Part shown: positions 8,111-17,008 of the stretch, piece by piece
Position numbering within the stretch: position 1 is the stretch's first letter
Layout: each line of letters opens with the position of its first letter
NCBI GenBank assembly: GCA_020636025.1
Contig: JACJYQ010000004.1
Coordinates: 533,115-597,114, forward strand
Reading direction: 5' to 3'
DNA length: 64,000 bases
From: Lewinellaceae bacterium
GTDB taxonomy: Bacteria; Bacteroidota; Bacteroidia; Chitinophagales; Saprospiraceae
Notes under the pieces: model-generated
What the model was told of the DNA's origin: nothing
Seen by the model: the letters and a program-made list of their open reading frames with translations, nothing else
The model's database searches: none
Position numbers and translations under genes: made by a program

Positions 8111-9442
8111 ATGACGAAATCAATAAACGGGTTTTCAAAGCTTTCCAAGGCTGAAAAGCTGGAATGGTTAGGCGAGACCTACGCCGACAATGCTGCAGAT
8201 TTTGTGCAGGAAATGAAATCCTGGCAATACGCTGATAATTCGATGCAACGGGTAATTGATGGCTTCACTGAAAATGCCGTGGCCAACTTCGCGCTGCCTT
8301 ACAGCATTGCGCCGAATTTTCTCATAAATGGACAAGTGTACGCTGTTCCAATGGTCATTGAAGAAAGCAGCGTGGTTGCAGCCGCCAGCAGCGCTGCCAA
8401 GTTTTGGCTGGACCGCGGTGGTTTTCATGCTGAGGTGATTGACACAGTAAAACTTGGACAGGTCCATTTTCGCTGGCCTGGTAACCCTGAGCGATTGAGG
8501 GAGATATTTCAGAACCTTAAACCTGTTTTGATTGAATCTGCTGAAGATCTGGTGGCCAATATGAAAAGTCGCGGTGGTGGCATTACGGGTATTGAACTAA
8601 TTGATTTTGCCGATGTAGAACCCGGATATTACCAGTTGCGGGTTTCTTTCCAGACCTGCGACAGCATGGGCGCCAACTTCATCAATTCGGTTCTGGAGCG
8701 TTTTGACCAAACCCTGGAAGCGTTTTTTACAGACTTTGAAGGCATAAATGACGAGGAGCGCGATGTGGAAGTGATCATGTCGATACTCTCCAACTACACA
8801 CCTGAATGCGCAGTGCGGGTATGGGCTGAATGTCCAATCTCCTCCTTTCGGGAATTGGCAATAAAACAGGGCATGGAAGCCGAAATGCTGGCGGAACGCT
8901 TTGCCATGGCAGTAAGAATCGCACAAATTGACACCTACAGAGCCACCACCCATAATAAAGGCATTTACAATGGCATCGATGCTGTCGTACTGGCCACAGG
9001 CAATGACTTTCGGGCCATAGAAGCTGGTGGTCACACCTTTGCTTCTAGAGACGGCCAATACCGGAGCCTGAGCAGTTGTCATATTTCTGACGGTAATTTT
9101 ACATTTGAAATGACGGTCCCGCTTGCCATGGGAACTGTTGGCGGGTTAACGGCGCTACATCCGCTCGCCAAACGTTCGCTTGAACTTTTGGGGCATCCTT
9201 CTGCCAGAGAATTGATGTGCATAGCTGCTTCGGTTGGACTGGCACAGAATTTTGCCGCTGTACGCTCCCTGATTACCACCGGTATTCAGAAAGGTCACAT
9301 GAAAATGCACCTCACCAACATTCTGAATCACCTGGAAGCTACGGAAGAGGAGATGACAAGCGCTCTCAGCCATTTTGAGCATCAGACGGTTAGTTTTAGT
9401 GCGGTAAGGGGGTATTTGGAAGGACTCAGGGAAACTCATTAA
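8111..9442 (+). CDS. mvaA: Hydroxymethylglutaryl-CoA reductase, class II
   Basis: 443-residue enzyme of the class II (degradative-type) HMG-CoA reductases. Catalytic positions are all visible: E54 in the ENAVANFALP loop, DSMGAN (184-189), K283 in HNKGI, D299 in ATGNDF, and H396 in the C-terminal flap GHMKMH. Despite the family label, class II enzymes in bacteria with a mevalonate pathway work in the direction of mevalonate synthesis. Placement directly after the type 2 IPP isomerase supports that. Cofactor preference (NADH or NADPH) cannot be read reliably. HMG-CoA synthase and the mevalonate kinases are not in the window. Confidence 0.94.
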   Translation: MTKSINGFSKLSKAEKLEWLGETYADNAADFVQEMKSWQYADNSMQRVIDGFTENAVANFALPYSIAPNFLINGQVYAVPMVIEESSVVAAASSAAKFWLDRGGFHAEVIDTVKLGQVHFRWPGNPERLREIFQNLKPVLIESAEDLVANMKSRGGGITGIELIDFADVEPGYYQLRVSFQTCDSMGANFINSVLERFDQTLEAFFTDFEGINDEERDVEVIMSILSNYTPECAVRVWAECPISSFRELAIKQGMEAEMLAERFAMAVRIAQIDTYRATTHNKGIYNGIDAVVLATGNDFRAIEAGGHTFASRDGQYRSLSSCHISDGNFTFEMTVPLAMGTVGGLTALHPLAKRSLELLGHPSARELMCIAASVGLAQNFAAVRSLITTGIQKGHMKMHLTNILNHLEATEEEMTSALSHFEHQTVSFSAVRGYLEGLRETH

Positions 9443-9467
9443 ATCAGCGTGTTTATTCGAGCTACTC

Positions 9468-9845
9468 TCATGACATCATTTTTCGATTATGCCTAATAAC
9501 CAAATATACTAGCACCCAAAAAGGCACTACTGATACCAACACTTTGAAATTGGTTCCAACAGCTCCTATTACCAGCATGAATAAGAGCAACAAGCCGATG
9601 CATGCAATCCCTATGTAAGTGATTAGCTTCGATGGTTTTTTCTGAAACAAAGTAAAAACCAATAGCACCTGGCCTATTAATGGCATCAGGGTAAAAGGAT
9701 GCAAGGCTGACAAAGGATCTTTCCATAATTTGGTAAGTACGTCTAATTCACCTTCAAACAGGAACATGGAATTATTCCCGCCCCACTCCAGATAACCCAT
9801 CAGTGAACTTATGATTAGACCTGCATTCAGTAACTTACTTTTCAT
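9468..9845 (-). CDS. Small integral membrane protein, unknown function
   Basis: 125 residues from the Met at 9845 (MKSKLLNAGLIISSLMGYLE); an upstream start at 9917 would only add a polar, unlikely leader. Four hydrophobic segments fill most of the chain (about 6-20, 48-65, 74-93, 98-115) and the C-terminus is basic (RHNRKMMS). I do not recognise a family. It lies alone, convergent to the HMG-CoA reductase gene and 108 bases downstream of a TraB/GumN gene on the same strand. Confidence 0.7.
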   Translation of the reverse strand: MKSKLLNAGLIISSLMGYLEWGGNNSMFLFEGELDVLTKLWKDPLSALHPFTLMPLIGQVLLVFTLFQKKPSKLITYIGIACIGLLLLFMLVIGAVGTNFKVLVSVVPFWVLVYLVIRHNRKMMS

Positions 9846-9953
9846 AGTAATTTTGGAACAACAATATAAATTGTCTGGCGCCGCCTGAAGTAGCGCTTTT
9901 ATTAAAGCAATTAACAAACTTCTATAGTATCACCAATTTTAGTCCTTGGAGGT

Positions 9954-10847
9954 TTATCTTCCTTTCCGAACCTCAATTGGGATAACCACATATCCCGATT
10001 CTTTTAATTTAGAGATTAATCCACATTCAAACATCAAATGGCTCAACCCTACTGCTACAAAACAGTTTTGTGAGATAAATAGATCTTTGATCTGTACCAT
10101 CCATTTTTCATTTCGATCCCCCAATACCAGGCTGTTCCGGCAAGGTTCAGATAGTTTGAAATCAAAATTCATTTGTCTGTACCATTCAATTTCACTGCAA
10201 TTGTCTTGAGTCCGGTTTCTGATCCGGTCTATCGTATAACCCAGCCTCTTTTTGTGAATTTTACGTGGCATCCCTTTCAGATCATTATTGATTAGGGATA
10301 TTTGTTCTTCAGTTGTCTCTAGTCCAATCACCTGTATATGATTCTCCTCCGCAACCAAACCGATATAGTCATCGAGTGAAAAATACCTGGCCGCCAAATC
10401 CTTGCCAATACAAATTCGTTCTTTGTAATACCTGCTTAAAAATGCAGATAATTCAGCAGGCGTCATCTTGTTAAAGTCCAGATTACCAGATGAAAAAAGC
10501 GACTGAATAAATACAAAGTCTGCCTTATCCAGATACTTCTTCCACTTTGTAATCCTGGTTCTTTGATTAATGATATCCTCAGCCAAATGCCCGGGAATGT
10601 TCAAATTTTCCTTTATCAGAATGCTTGAAGACAAAAGAGCTTCCCTGGCAAATATCAATGAATCGAAAAAGGGCTTTCCGAAAGCATGATGTGTTCCAAA
10701 CAAATAGGAGACATACAGGTGATCAGGATGAATCACCTTGTATAAAACTGTCTTTGTTTCCAGTGTGTCCCTGAAGCTAGACACTCTTGAAAAACCAAAA
10801 TTTCCAAGAAAAACCAGGGTTAAAATAGTAATTGTGCCTTTTCTCAT
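9954..10847 (-). CDS. TraB/GumN family protein
   Basis: About 297 residues from the Met at 10847, which begins a signal peptide (MRKGTITILTLVFLGNFGFS); an alternative Met at 10877 would put ten charged residues in front. Family marks are the N-terminal YLFGTHHAFG and C-terminal FVAVGLSHLMFECGLISKL followed by GYVVIPIE, corresponding to the two conserved GTxH and GxxHL boxes of the TraB/GumN (PF01963) fold, related to Tiki metalloproteases. Likely periplasmic or outer-membrane associated. Whether it is an active protease is open. It follows the adenylate cyclase gene by 37 bases and could be co-transcribed with it. Confidence 0.82.
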   Translation of the reverse strand: MRKGTITILTLVFLGNFGFSRVSSFRDTLETKTVLYKVIHPDHLYVSYLFGTHHAFGKPFFDSLIFAREALLSSSILIKENLNIPGHLAEDIINQRTRITKWKKYLDKADFVFIQSLFSSGNLDFNKMTPAELSAFLSRYYKERICIGKDLAARYFSLDDYIGLVAEENHIQVIGLETTEEQISLINNDLKGMPRKIHKKRLGYTIDRIRNRTQDNCSEIEWYRQMNFDFKLSEPCRNSLVLGDRNEKWMVQIKDLFISQNCFVAVGLSHLMFECGLISKLKESGYVVIPIEVRKGR

Positions 10848-10884
10848 ATCCTTTTTTAACCTTGTCCTAAACTGCAACCTGAAA

Positions 10885-12507
10885 TCAATACGTCTTTACC
10901 CCGGTCACATAATACATATCCATGGCGCCCTTGTTCTTTGCCATAATCTTGCCGCGGGGTTCCCATTCAAATTCATACTTCGCCAGCCAATAGGCGGCTT
11001 CGCTGACGTTGATGTGCCCAGTTTCGCACTCTTCTTCCATACGTGCAGCAGTATTTACGGTATCGCCCCAGATGTCGTAGGCAAACTTTTTGGCGCCTAC
11101 TACTCCGGCTACTACCGGCCCCACGTGGATGCCAACCCGGGCTTCGAAATAAGGTAAGCCCTGTCCCATGCGCTCGGCTTTCAGGGCCAGTAGAAAGTCC
11201 TGAATTTCGAGAGCAGCTTTGATGATGTCGGAAGGACTGGCATTCATGTCGGAGAGACCTGAAGCGCAGATATAGGCATCACCTACGGTTTTAATTTTTT
11301 CAATTTTGTATTTGCTGATGATTTGGTCAAAATTGGAGAAACAAAAGTCAAGTTCTTCCACCAGTCGTTCCGGACTGAGTTGCTCGGCCACGTGTGTAAA
11401 GCCTTTGAAGTCGACAAACATGACCGTTGCCTGGTCGTATTTTCTGGCAGCAACCTTGTTCTTAGCCTTTAACTCATCTGCAATGGCCGGTGGCAGGATA
11501 TTCAACAGCAGGGCATTGCTGCGCACCTGCTCTTCCTGAATGATCTTGTTTTTATTGGCCAGTTCATTCGCAGCGCGGCGTTTGGCCACAAACCGGATGT
11601 ACATCAACAGTGCCAGCAACAGCACGAATCCAACTACAAGCGCCAATATATTCCGAAGCGCTTCACTTTTCTCCTGAGCGAGTTCTGCCTCTGCCGCTCT
11701 TCTTTTCTGCGCCTGAATTTCACGTTCCTGCTGCGCGCGCACAATGGAATCGATCATTTGCTCCTCAGAGAGGTTCTTGAGCCTTAGTGCATTGGTGCGC
11801 ACCAAAGAATCTGCTTTTAGTTTTTCTAAAGCAATCTGGCTCAAGGCAGAGTCTTTTTCTATGAGTTTATTCTGCGTCTTTGCCTCGACATCCTGCAATT
11901 GATTCTTATAGGATGATTCCATGAATGCCGACTGACCCGTTGCCTGTGCAAGTTGCTCACGTAAACTGCGGTTTTCCGCTTCCAATTCAGCCAGTTGATT
12001 TTCCAGCCTGCGCTGTGCATCACCTCCGCTTCGGGCGCCGGGACCAGAGTTCGAATTGAGGTAATTCACCATTTCCGTACTCCATTTCAATGCCTCCTTG
12101 TAGTCGTTTTGCTTCAAGGCAAGATTTTTCAGCTTATCCATGGAATTAATGGCCACGTCGCTTAAGCCATAGTTGCGGGCTACGTTCCAGGCTTTGTTGT
12201 AATAACCTGCGGCAGCTGAGTAATTTCTTGCACGGTATTCCGCTTCTGCCGACATGTAGGTCGCATCGGTTTCCTTGCGTTTGTCGCCAATTTCAGTTGC
12301 CAGCTGACTGGCAATTACTGCATATTGAGAAGCTTTTTTTGGATTGGAAATCAATGACTTTTCTGCAATTTGAAAAGCCAGATTCATTTTTTCACTCTTG
12401 GAGCTGGATTTTTTATAGTTGGTTTCCAGCTGGTATACACTCTGGGCCGACAGCACAAATGATCCCAGTAAAAACAAAACCAAAGCAATAGCGGACGAAT
12501 ATTTCAT
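10885..12507 (-). CDS. Class III adenylate cyclase with exported sensor region
   Basis: 540 residues: signal peptide (1-21), an extracytoplasmic helical region with TPR-like hairpins (about 30-150), a long coiled coil (165-285), one membrane helix (286-306) and a cytoplasmic cyclase domain (about 355-538). Metal-binding D366 (FVDFKGFT) and D410 (VGDAYICASG), the base-selecting Lys of EKIKT and D478 of YDIWGD, and transition-state N485/R489 (NTAARM) are present, which favours ATP over GTP. The layout suggests a periplasmic signal passed through the coiled coil to cAMP production. A TraB/GumN gene lies 37 bases downstream. Confidence 0.92.
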   Translation of the reverse strand: MKYSSAIALVLFLLGSFVLSAQSVYQLETNYKKSSSKSEKMNLAFQIAEKSLISNPKKASQYAVIASQLATEIGDKRKETDATYMSAEAEYRARNYSAAAGYYNKAWNVARNYGLSDVAINSMDKLKNLALKQNDYKEALKWSTEMVNYLNSNSGPGARSGGDAQRRLENQLAELEAENRSLREQLAQATGQSAFMESSYKNQLQDVEAKTQNKLIEKDSALSQIALEKLKADSLVRTNALRLKNLSEEQMIDSIVRAQQEREIQAQKRRAAEAELAQEKSEALRNILALVVGFVLLLALLMYIRFVAKRRAANELANKNKIIQEEQVRSNALLLNILPPAIADELKAKNKVAARKYDQATVMFVDFKGFTHVAEQLSPERLVEELDFCFSNFDQIISKYKIEKIKTVGDAYICASGLSDMNASPSDIIKAALEIQDFLLALKAERMGQGLPYFEARVGIHVGPVVAGVVGAKKFAYDIWGDTVNTAARMEEECETGHINVSEAAYWLAKYEFEWEPRGKIMAKNKGAMDMYYVTGVKTY

Positions 12508-12657
12508 TGATTATCACAAAGAAGAATTATCCGAAAAGTAATGATCGGATATTCAGATTCACTATTTGGAATGAAGTACCAGAAGGCAAATGTCGTAGAA
12601 ATTAATTATCTTTTTTAACAAACTGACTATCAATGAATCTTCCTCTTGAAAAACGGG

Positions 12658-12665
12658 TACTTTTG
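12658..12665 (+). promoter_or_regulatory. Putative -7 element upstream of the DUF1015 gene
   Basis: TACTTTTG matches TAnnTTTG and lies 22 bases before the start codon at 12688. No convincing -33 TTTG is seen at the expected distance, so support is partial. Confidence 0.4.
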
Positions 12666-12687
12666 TGCATCAATTTAAGCCCTCTAC

Positions 12688-13818
12688 ATGCAAATAAAAC
12701 CGCTGATAGCACTGTATCCAAAAGTTAGCCTGATTGGATCGCCAAACACCTTTTGCCGGGAGGCAAAAAACCAATTTAACCATTATCTGGAATCAGGATT
12801 TTACAAGCACAATCCGGAACCGGCTTTTTTTGTAATACAAATTGAAAACGGGGCTCATCGTCACACTGGGCTGGTTGGCCTGAACCATGTGCAGGATTTT
12901 CTGGATGGCCACATCAAGAAACACGAAAAAACACTCAGCGAACGTGAGTTGAAGCACAAAGAACTGTTTTTACGCTGGAAAGCGGTTCTAAAGCCTGTAT
13001 TATTGGCCTACGACCCGGTAACGGAATTGCAGGAATGGCTGGTCAATTATTCGCATGAACATCATCCGGTGCTAACGGTTCATCTCAAGAAAGCCGAGAT
13101 GACACATCGTTTCTGGGCTATTACCAGCACGGCAGATATCGCCTTTTTACAAAACATCTTTTCCGAAAAGATCAGGGACACCTACATTGCTGATGGGCAC
13201 CACAGGAGTAGCACCACTGCCCGGCTTTTTCACGATTCTTCTTTTGCATCCAGTGGATTGGATATGAATCACCTTTTCTGCGCCTGGTTTAGCTCCGATC
13301 AATTGGATATTCTGGATTACAACCGCGTGGTGGAAGGAGTGAAAAAAATTGGCGCCGGCAGACTGATGGCCAAACTGTCTAGACTTTTCGAAATTGAATG
13401 TCTGGACGCACCCAGAAAACCACATGAAAAACACGAAATTGTGATGTACCTGCAAAAAGAATGGTACGCGTTGCGCTGGCGAAAATCGGTTCTGGAAGTT
13501 GCAGAGGATGGATACGACACACTGGATACTGATCTGATTAACGATCTGGTAATCAACCAGATATTTAAAATCAAGGATGTGCGGACTGATACGCGCATTG
13601 GCTATGTGGAAGGCAGCAAAGGTTTGGAAGGGGTGCAGAGTTTAGCAAACAGAAAAAAGAACGACAATGTTGGGTTTGTTTTCCACCCCGTTTCATTCAG
13701 CGATATGAAGCGCCTAGCGGATGCCGGCAAAAGTCTGCCGCCCAAAAGCACCTATTTTGAGCCTCGTCTCAAAAGCGGTTTATTGGTGCGTATGCTTGAT
13801 CCCAATATGTTGCCATGA
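12688..13818 (+). CDS. DUF1015 family protein
   Basis: 376-residue soluble protein of the DUF1015 family. The hallmark ADGHHR motif is at 168-173, followed by SSTTARL, and PAFFVIQIE lies near residue 48. Members are typically 370-420 residues; some are annotated as chaperone- or SpoOJ-like, but no biochemical function is established. The stop codon overlaps the start of the next gene (ATGA), a choline/APH-type kinase, so the two are translationally coupled and probably act on the same substrate or pathway. Confidence 0.88.
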   Translation: MQIKPLIALYPKVSLIGSPNTFCREAKNQFNHYLESGFYKHNPEPAFFVIQIENGAHRHTGLVGLNHVQDFLDGHIKKHEKTLSERELKHKELFLRWKAVLKPVLLAYDPVTELQEWLVNYSHEHHPVLTVHLKKAEMTHRFWAITSTADIAFLQNIFSEKIRDTYIADGHHRSSTTARLFHDSSFASSGLDMNHLFCAWFSSDQLDILDYNRVVEGVKKIGAGRLMAKLSRLFEIECLDAPRKPHEKHEIVMYLQKEWYALRWRKSVLEVAEDGYDTLDTDLINDLVINQIFKIKDVRTDTRIGYVEGSKGLEGVQSLANRKKNDNVGFVFHPVSFSDMKRLADAGKSLPPKSTYFEPRLKSGLLVRMLDPNMLP

Positions 13819-14861
13819 TCGATAATGCGCAGTTGGAGAACATTTGCTCCAACTTTCTTGGTCCATGCCAGATTCAACATTTCGAGGTTCTCGGAAATGG
13901 CAACATCAATGATACCTACAAGGTTGACATTCAGATTGATCATACTTCCCATTCTTACGTAATACAACGCATTAACCATCAAATCTTCAAGGACCCGGCT
14001 GTGCTAATGCGGAATATTTCGCTGGTTACAAGTTACCTCAGACAAAGCGATTATCCATATCTGACTGCCGAATTGTTCTCTTCCGTAAATGGCAATTTGC
14101 TTGTTGTAGACGAAGAACAACAGTACTGGCGCTGTTTTTCCTTTATACCTGACAGTTACGCTCCGGAAGGGAAAACCAACTCTACGCTAGCCAGACGAGC
14201 TGCCTGCGCCTATGGCGCATTCTCAAATGCTTTGAAAGATTTCCCGATATCTGATTTGTCTGAAACCATTCCCGATTTTCACAATACAGATCTGCGTTGG
14301 GAATATTTTGTGAATGTTCTTGAACAGGATTCCGTAAATCGGGGAAAAGCGGCGGAGCCGGAAATTAATGCCATGTATGCGGCCTTTCCGGTATTTGAGC
14401 AAATAAGCCGGTTAAAAAAAGAGGGCGAACTTCCCGTAAGGGTTACGCACAACGATACAAAGGCTGGAAATATTCTCTTTCACAAAAATACCCACGAAGC
14501 AATTGCTGTAATTGATTTGGATACAGTTATGCCAGGCACCATTTTGTCTGATTTCGGAGATATGGTCAGAACCTTTGTACCCGATAAATATGAAGATGAA
14601 ACTGGCGACGTGAACTTGAAATTGGATGTATTACAAGCTGTAAAAGATGGTTTTGTAGCTAAAACCAATGATTTTCTGACAAAAACAGAAAAAGAGCAGC
14701 TAATGCTTGGAGCTGCCTGGATTGCCGGGGAACAAGCATTGCGATTTCTCACCGATTGGCTGGCTGGAGATGTTTATTACAAAATACAACATCCCGAACA
14801 CAACCTAATCCGGGCAAAGAATCAATTGAACTTATTTAGTAAGCTGAGAGAGCTGATATAA
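13815..14861 (+). CDS. APH/choline-kinase-fold phosphotransferase
   Basis: 348 residues with the phosphotransferase enzyme family (PF01636) fold. The N-lobe starts with a nucleotide loop GNGNINDTYKV; the catalytic HNDTKAGN loop (212-219) and metal-binding IDLDT (233-237) are intact, so it should be an active small-molecule kinase. The nearest known types are N-acetylhexosamine kinases (NahK-like) and homoserine/choline kinases; the substrate is not clear from sequence. It overlaps the DUF1015 gene by four bases. Confidence 0.88.
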   Translation: MIDNAQLENICSNFLGPCQIQHFEVLGNGNINDTYKVDIQIDHTSHSYVIQRINHQIFKDPAVLMRNISLVTSYLRQSDYPYLTAELFSSVNGNLLVVDEEQQYWRCFSFIPDSYAPEGKTNSTLARRAACAYGAFSNALKDFPISDLSETIPDFHNTDLRWEYFVNVLEQDSVNRGKAAEPEINAMYAAFPVFEQISRLKKEGELPVRVTHNDTKAGNILFHKNTHEAIAVIDLDTVMPGTILSDFGDMVRTFVPDKYEDETGDVNLKLDVLQAVKDGFVAKTNDFLTKTEKEQLMLGAAWIAGEQALRFLTDWLAGDVYYKIQHPEHNLIRAKNQLNLFSKLRELI

Positions 14862-14876
14862 GGGTATCCCTGAATA

Positions 14877-15428
14877 TCAATTCTGGCGAGATAGCAACTC
14901 AGATAGCGCCTCTTCCATGATCTGCTGGATCTTGTCTAGCTTTTCAAAATCGAGCTTCGCCTGCTCAGGCTGGGCCGGATCAAAAGAGTGCTTTTGAAAT
15001 GCCGCTAGCGTGTATTGCATGGTTTCCAGTCGCTTCTCATCCGGGGTAACAGGTTCCGCAAATGGATCGCGGGCGGTCAACTGCACTGGTTCATCTCCTC
15101 CATTAATTTGGCCGCTTGAAGCCGTTCTCCTACGTTGCAACTGCGCACTTTCTTCAGCCAGTTTCAGTTCCAGCTGATTTATTTCATTCCGCAAGGCCAT
15201 CAAAACTGCTGATTCCAACACAACAGTTTTGCTGATATCCTTGGCAGCAAAAGCTTCTTTTAGTTTAGACAACTGCAAGGTGTAATACTCCACTTCAACC
15301 ATTTCCTGATTCAGTTTTATCTCCTGATCAGTTTTATATCTGTCAGCAGGAATATCTGCATCTGTCTGAGCCAGTGCCTGGGTAAGAAAAAAAGAGGCTA
15401 ATAAAAATAGGTAATATTTGTTTGTCAT
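14877..15428 (-). CDS. Exported coiled-coil protein, unknown function
   Basis: 183 residues from the Met at 15428 (MTNKYYLFLLASFFLTQALA), which starts a good signal peptide; an upstream start at 15515 would lie in repeat DNA. The mature part is helical and charged with heptad character (about 40-125), then a polar segment and a final helix ending LSELLSRQN. No family recognised. The gene begins 138 bases downstream of cystathionine beta-synthase on the same strand and a large hairpin lies between them, so it may have its own promoter. Confidence 0.7.
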   Translation of the reverse strand: MTNKYYLFLLASFFLTQALAQTDADIPADRYKTDQEIKLNQEMVEVEYYTLQLSKLKEAFAAKDISKTVVLESAVLMALRNEINQLELKLAEESAQLQRRRTASSGQINGGDEPVQLTARDPFAEPVTPDEKRLETMQYTLAAFQKHSFDPAQPEQAKLDFEKLDKIQQIMEEALSELLSRQN

Positions 15429-15473
15429 CGGTCTGAGTTTATAAAAATCCACAGTAATAGGCAAAAATATAAT

Positions 15474-15566
15474 ATCAATGCGAAATGCGCAATGTATCAA
15501 TGCGAAATGTATCAATGCGAAATGTCAGTTAATTGTGCATTGGTACATTGCGCATTTCGCATTGAT
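15474..15566. repeat. 23-bp perfect inverted repeat with internal direct repeats
   Basis: Left arm 15474-15496 and right arm 15544-15566 are exact reverse complements (core TGCGAAATGCGCAATGTA). ATCAATGCGAAATG occurs three times in direct orientation at the left. The right arm touches the last codon of the cystathionine beta-synthase gene. The element could fold into a large hairpin ending that transcript. Confidence 0.7.
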
Positions 15567-16924
15567 CACATTGCTTGTATCAAGTCGTATTGAGTCACGA
15601 TATGTGTTCCGCCGGAGCGATCAGTGGTGATGAATGCCGGTATTTCTTTGGAGATAAAACGACTGAGTTTGCTGATTGGGAGGTCTTCGCTGACTTTGGG
15701 AAATGCAGCTCCCATCACATTGCGCACTTCTTTCTCCGCATGTTGCATTGGATTGTCAAGCAAATAATTTAGCACCTGGGTTTCGCTTATTGAGCCAACG
15801 ATATTGTCGCCATCCAATACGGGCATTTGGCTTATATCGTTGGTTTTCATCAGGTTGAATGCGTTTTTCACGGTGTCGCCCGCCTGTATGCTGATAAAAC
15901 GTTTGTCCTTCTTGCGTGCGATCAGATCGCTAACTTTTAATTCTTCTTCGAGGAACCCGCGTTCACGCATCCAGTTGTCGTTGTAAATTTTGCCAATGTA
16001 ACGACTTCCATGGTCGTGGAAAACCATTACCACCACGGCATCCTTGGGGAGTTTGTCGCGCATTTGCCACAAAGCCCCCATGGCGCTTCCAGCCGAGTAG
16101 CCTAATAACAAGCCTTCTTCCCTTGCAAGTCGGCGCGCCCAGATGGCGGCATCCTTATCTGTCACTTTTTCAAAATGATCGATAAGGCTGAAATCCACAT
16201 TTTCAGGGAGTATGTCCTCACCTATTCCTTCGGTGATGTACGGGTAAATTTCTTTCGGATCAAATACGCCTGTTTCATGGAATTTTTTGAAAACAGATCC
16301 ATAAACATCGGCGCCCCAAACCTGAATATTCGGGTTTTTCTCCTTCAGATACTTTGCAGTGCCGCTGATGGTGCCACCTGTTCCTACTCCCACCACAAAG
16401 TGCGTGATCTTGCCTTCAGTCTGTTCCCATATTTCTGGGCCTGTGCTTTCGTAATGAGCTTGCCTGTTCGACAGGTTGTCGTATTGATTGCACCAGAAGG
16501 AATTGGGGATCTCTTCACTAAGCCTTTTTGCTATCGAATAGTATGAGCGTGGATCTTCGGCCTCTACGTTGGTTGGGCATACAATTACCTCGGCGCCCAG
16601 TGCTTTCAGGATATCCACCTTTTCCTTACTCTGCTTGTCGGTAGTGGTAAAAATGCAGCGATATCCGCGAACACAACCCACCAGAGCCAGTCCCATGCCG
16701 GTGTTGCCGGATGTACATTCAATGATCGTACCGCCTGGTTTGAGGTCCCCACGGGCTTCCGCATCATTTACCATTTTAACGGCCATACGGTCCTTAATAG
16801 AGTGACCAGGGTTGAAGGTTTCGATCTTTCCCAGGATCAGGCCGGGGATGTCGGCAGTAACGGCGTTTAGTTGGACCAATGGAGTATTGCCAATGGTTTC
16901 CAATATGTTTTTGTTATATTTCAT
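15566..16924 (-). CDS. Cystathionine beta-synthase (PLP fold II plus CBS pair)
   Basis: 452 residues: PLP-dependent beta-synthase core (1-320) and a C-terminal Bateman module of two CBS motifs (about 335-452). The Schiff-base K44 lies in NPGHSIKDRM, SGNTGMG (72-78) binds the PLP carboxylate side and GTGGT (181-185) the phosphate. The core condenses serine or O-acetylserine with homocysteine or sulfide; the CBS pair, as in the human enzyme, probably senses AdoMet or a nucleotide. There is no N-terminal heme domain. Distinguishing it from a cysteine synthase with CBS domains needs enzymology, but the domain order matches CBS. Confidence 0.9.
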   Translation of the reverse strand: MKYNKNILETIGNTPLVQLNAVTADIPGLILGKIETFNPGHSIKDRMAVKMVNDAEARGDLKPGGTIIECTSGNTGMGLALVGCVRGYRCIFTTTDKQSKEKVDILKALGAEVIVCPTNVEAEDPRSYYSIAKRLSEEIPNSFWCNQYDNLSNRQAHYESTGPEIWEQTEGKITHFVVGVGTGGTISGTAKYLKEKNPNIQVWGADVYGSVFKKFHETGVFDPKEIYPYITEGIGEDILPENVDFSLIDHFEKVTDKDAAIWARRLAREEGLLLGYSAGSAMGALWQMRDKLPKDAVVVMVFHDHGSRYIGKIYNDNWMRERGFLEEELKVSDLIARKKDKRFISIQAGDTVKNAFNLMKTNDISQMPVLDGDNIVGSISETQVLNYLLDNPMQHAEKEVRNVMGAAFPKVSEDLPISKLSRFISKEIPAFITTDRSGGTHIVTQYDLIQAM

Positions 16925-17008
16925 AATCTCTGGTTTTATCCGGCAAAGGTCGTTTTATGAACCTCAAAGCGAGAATCGCTTCTCGTGAATTTTATTTTAT
17001 ATAGGGCA

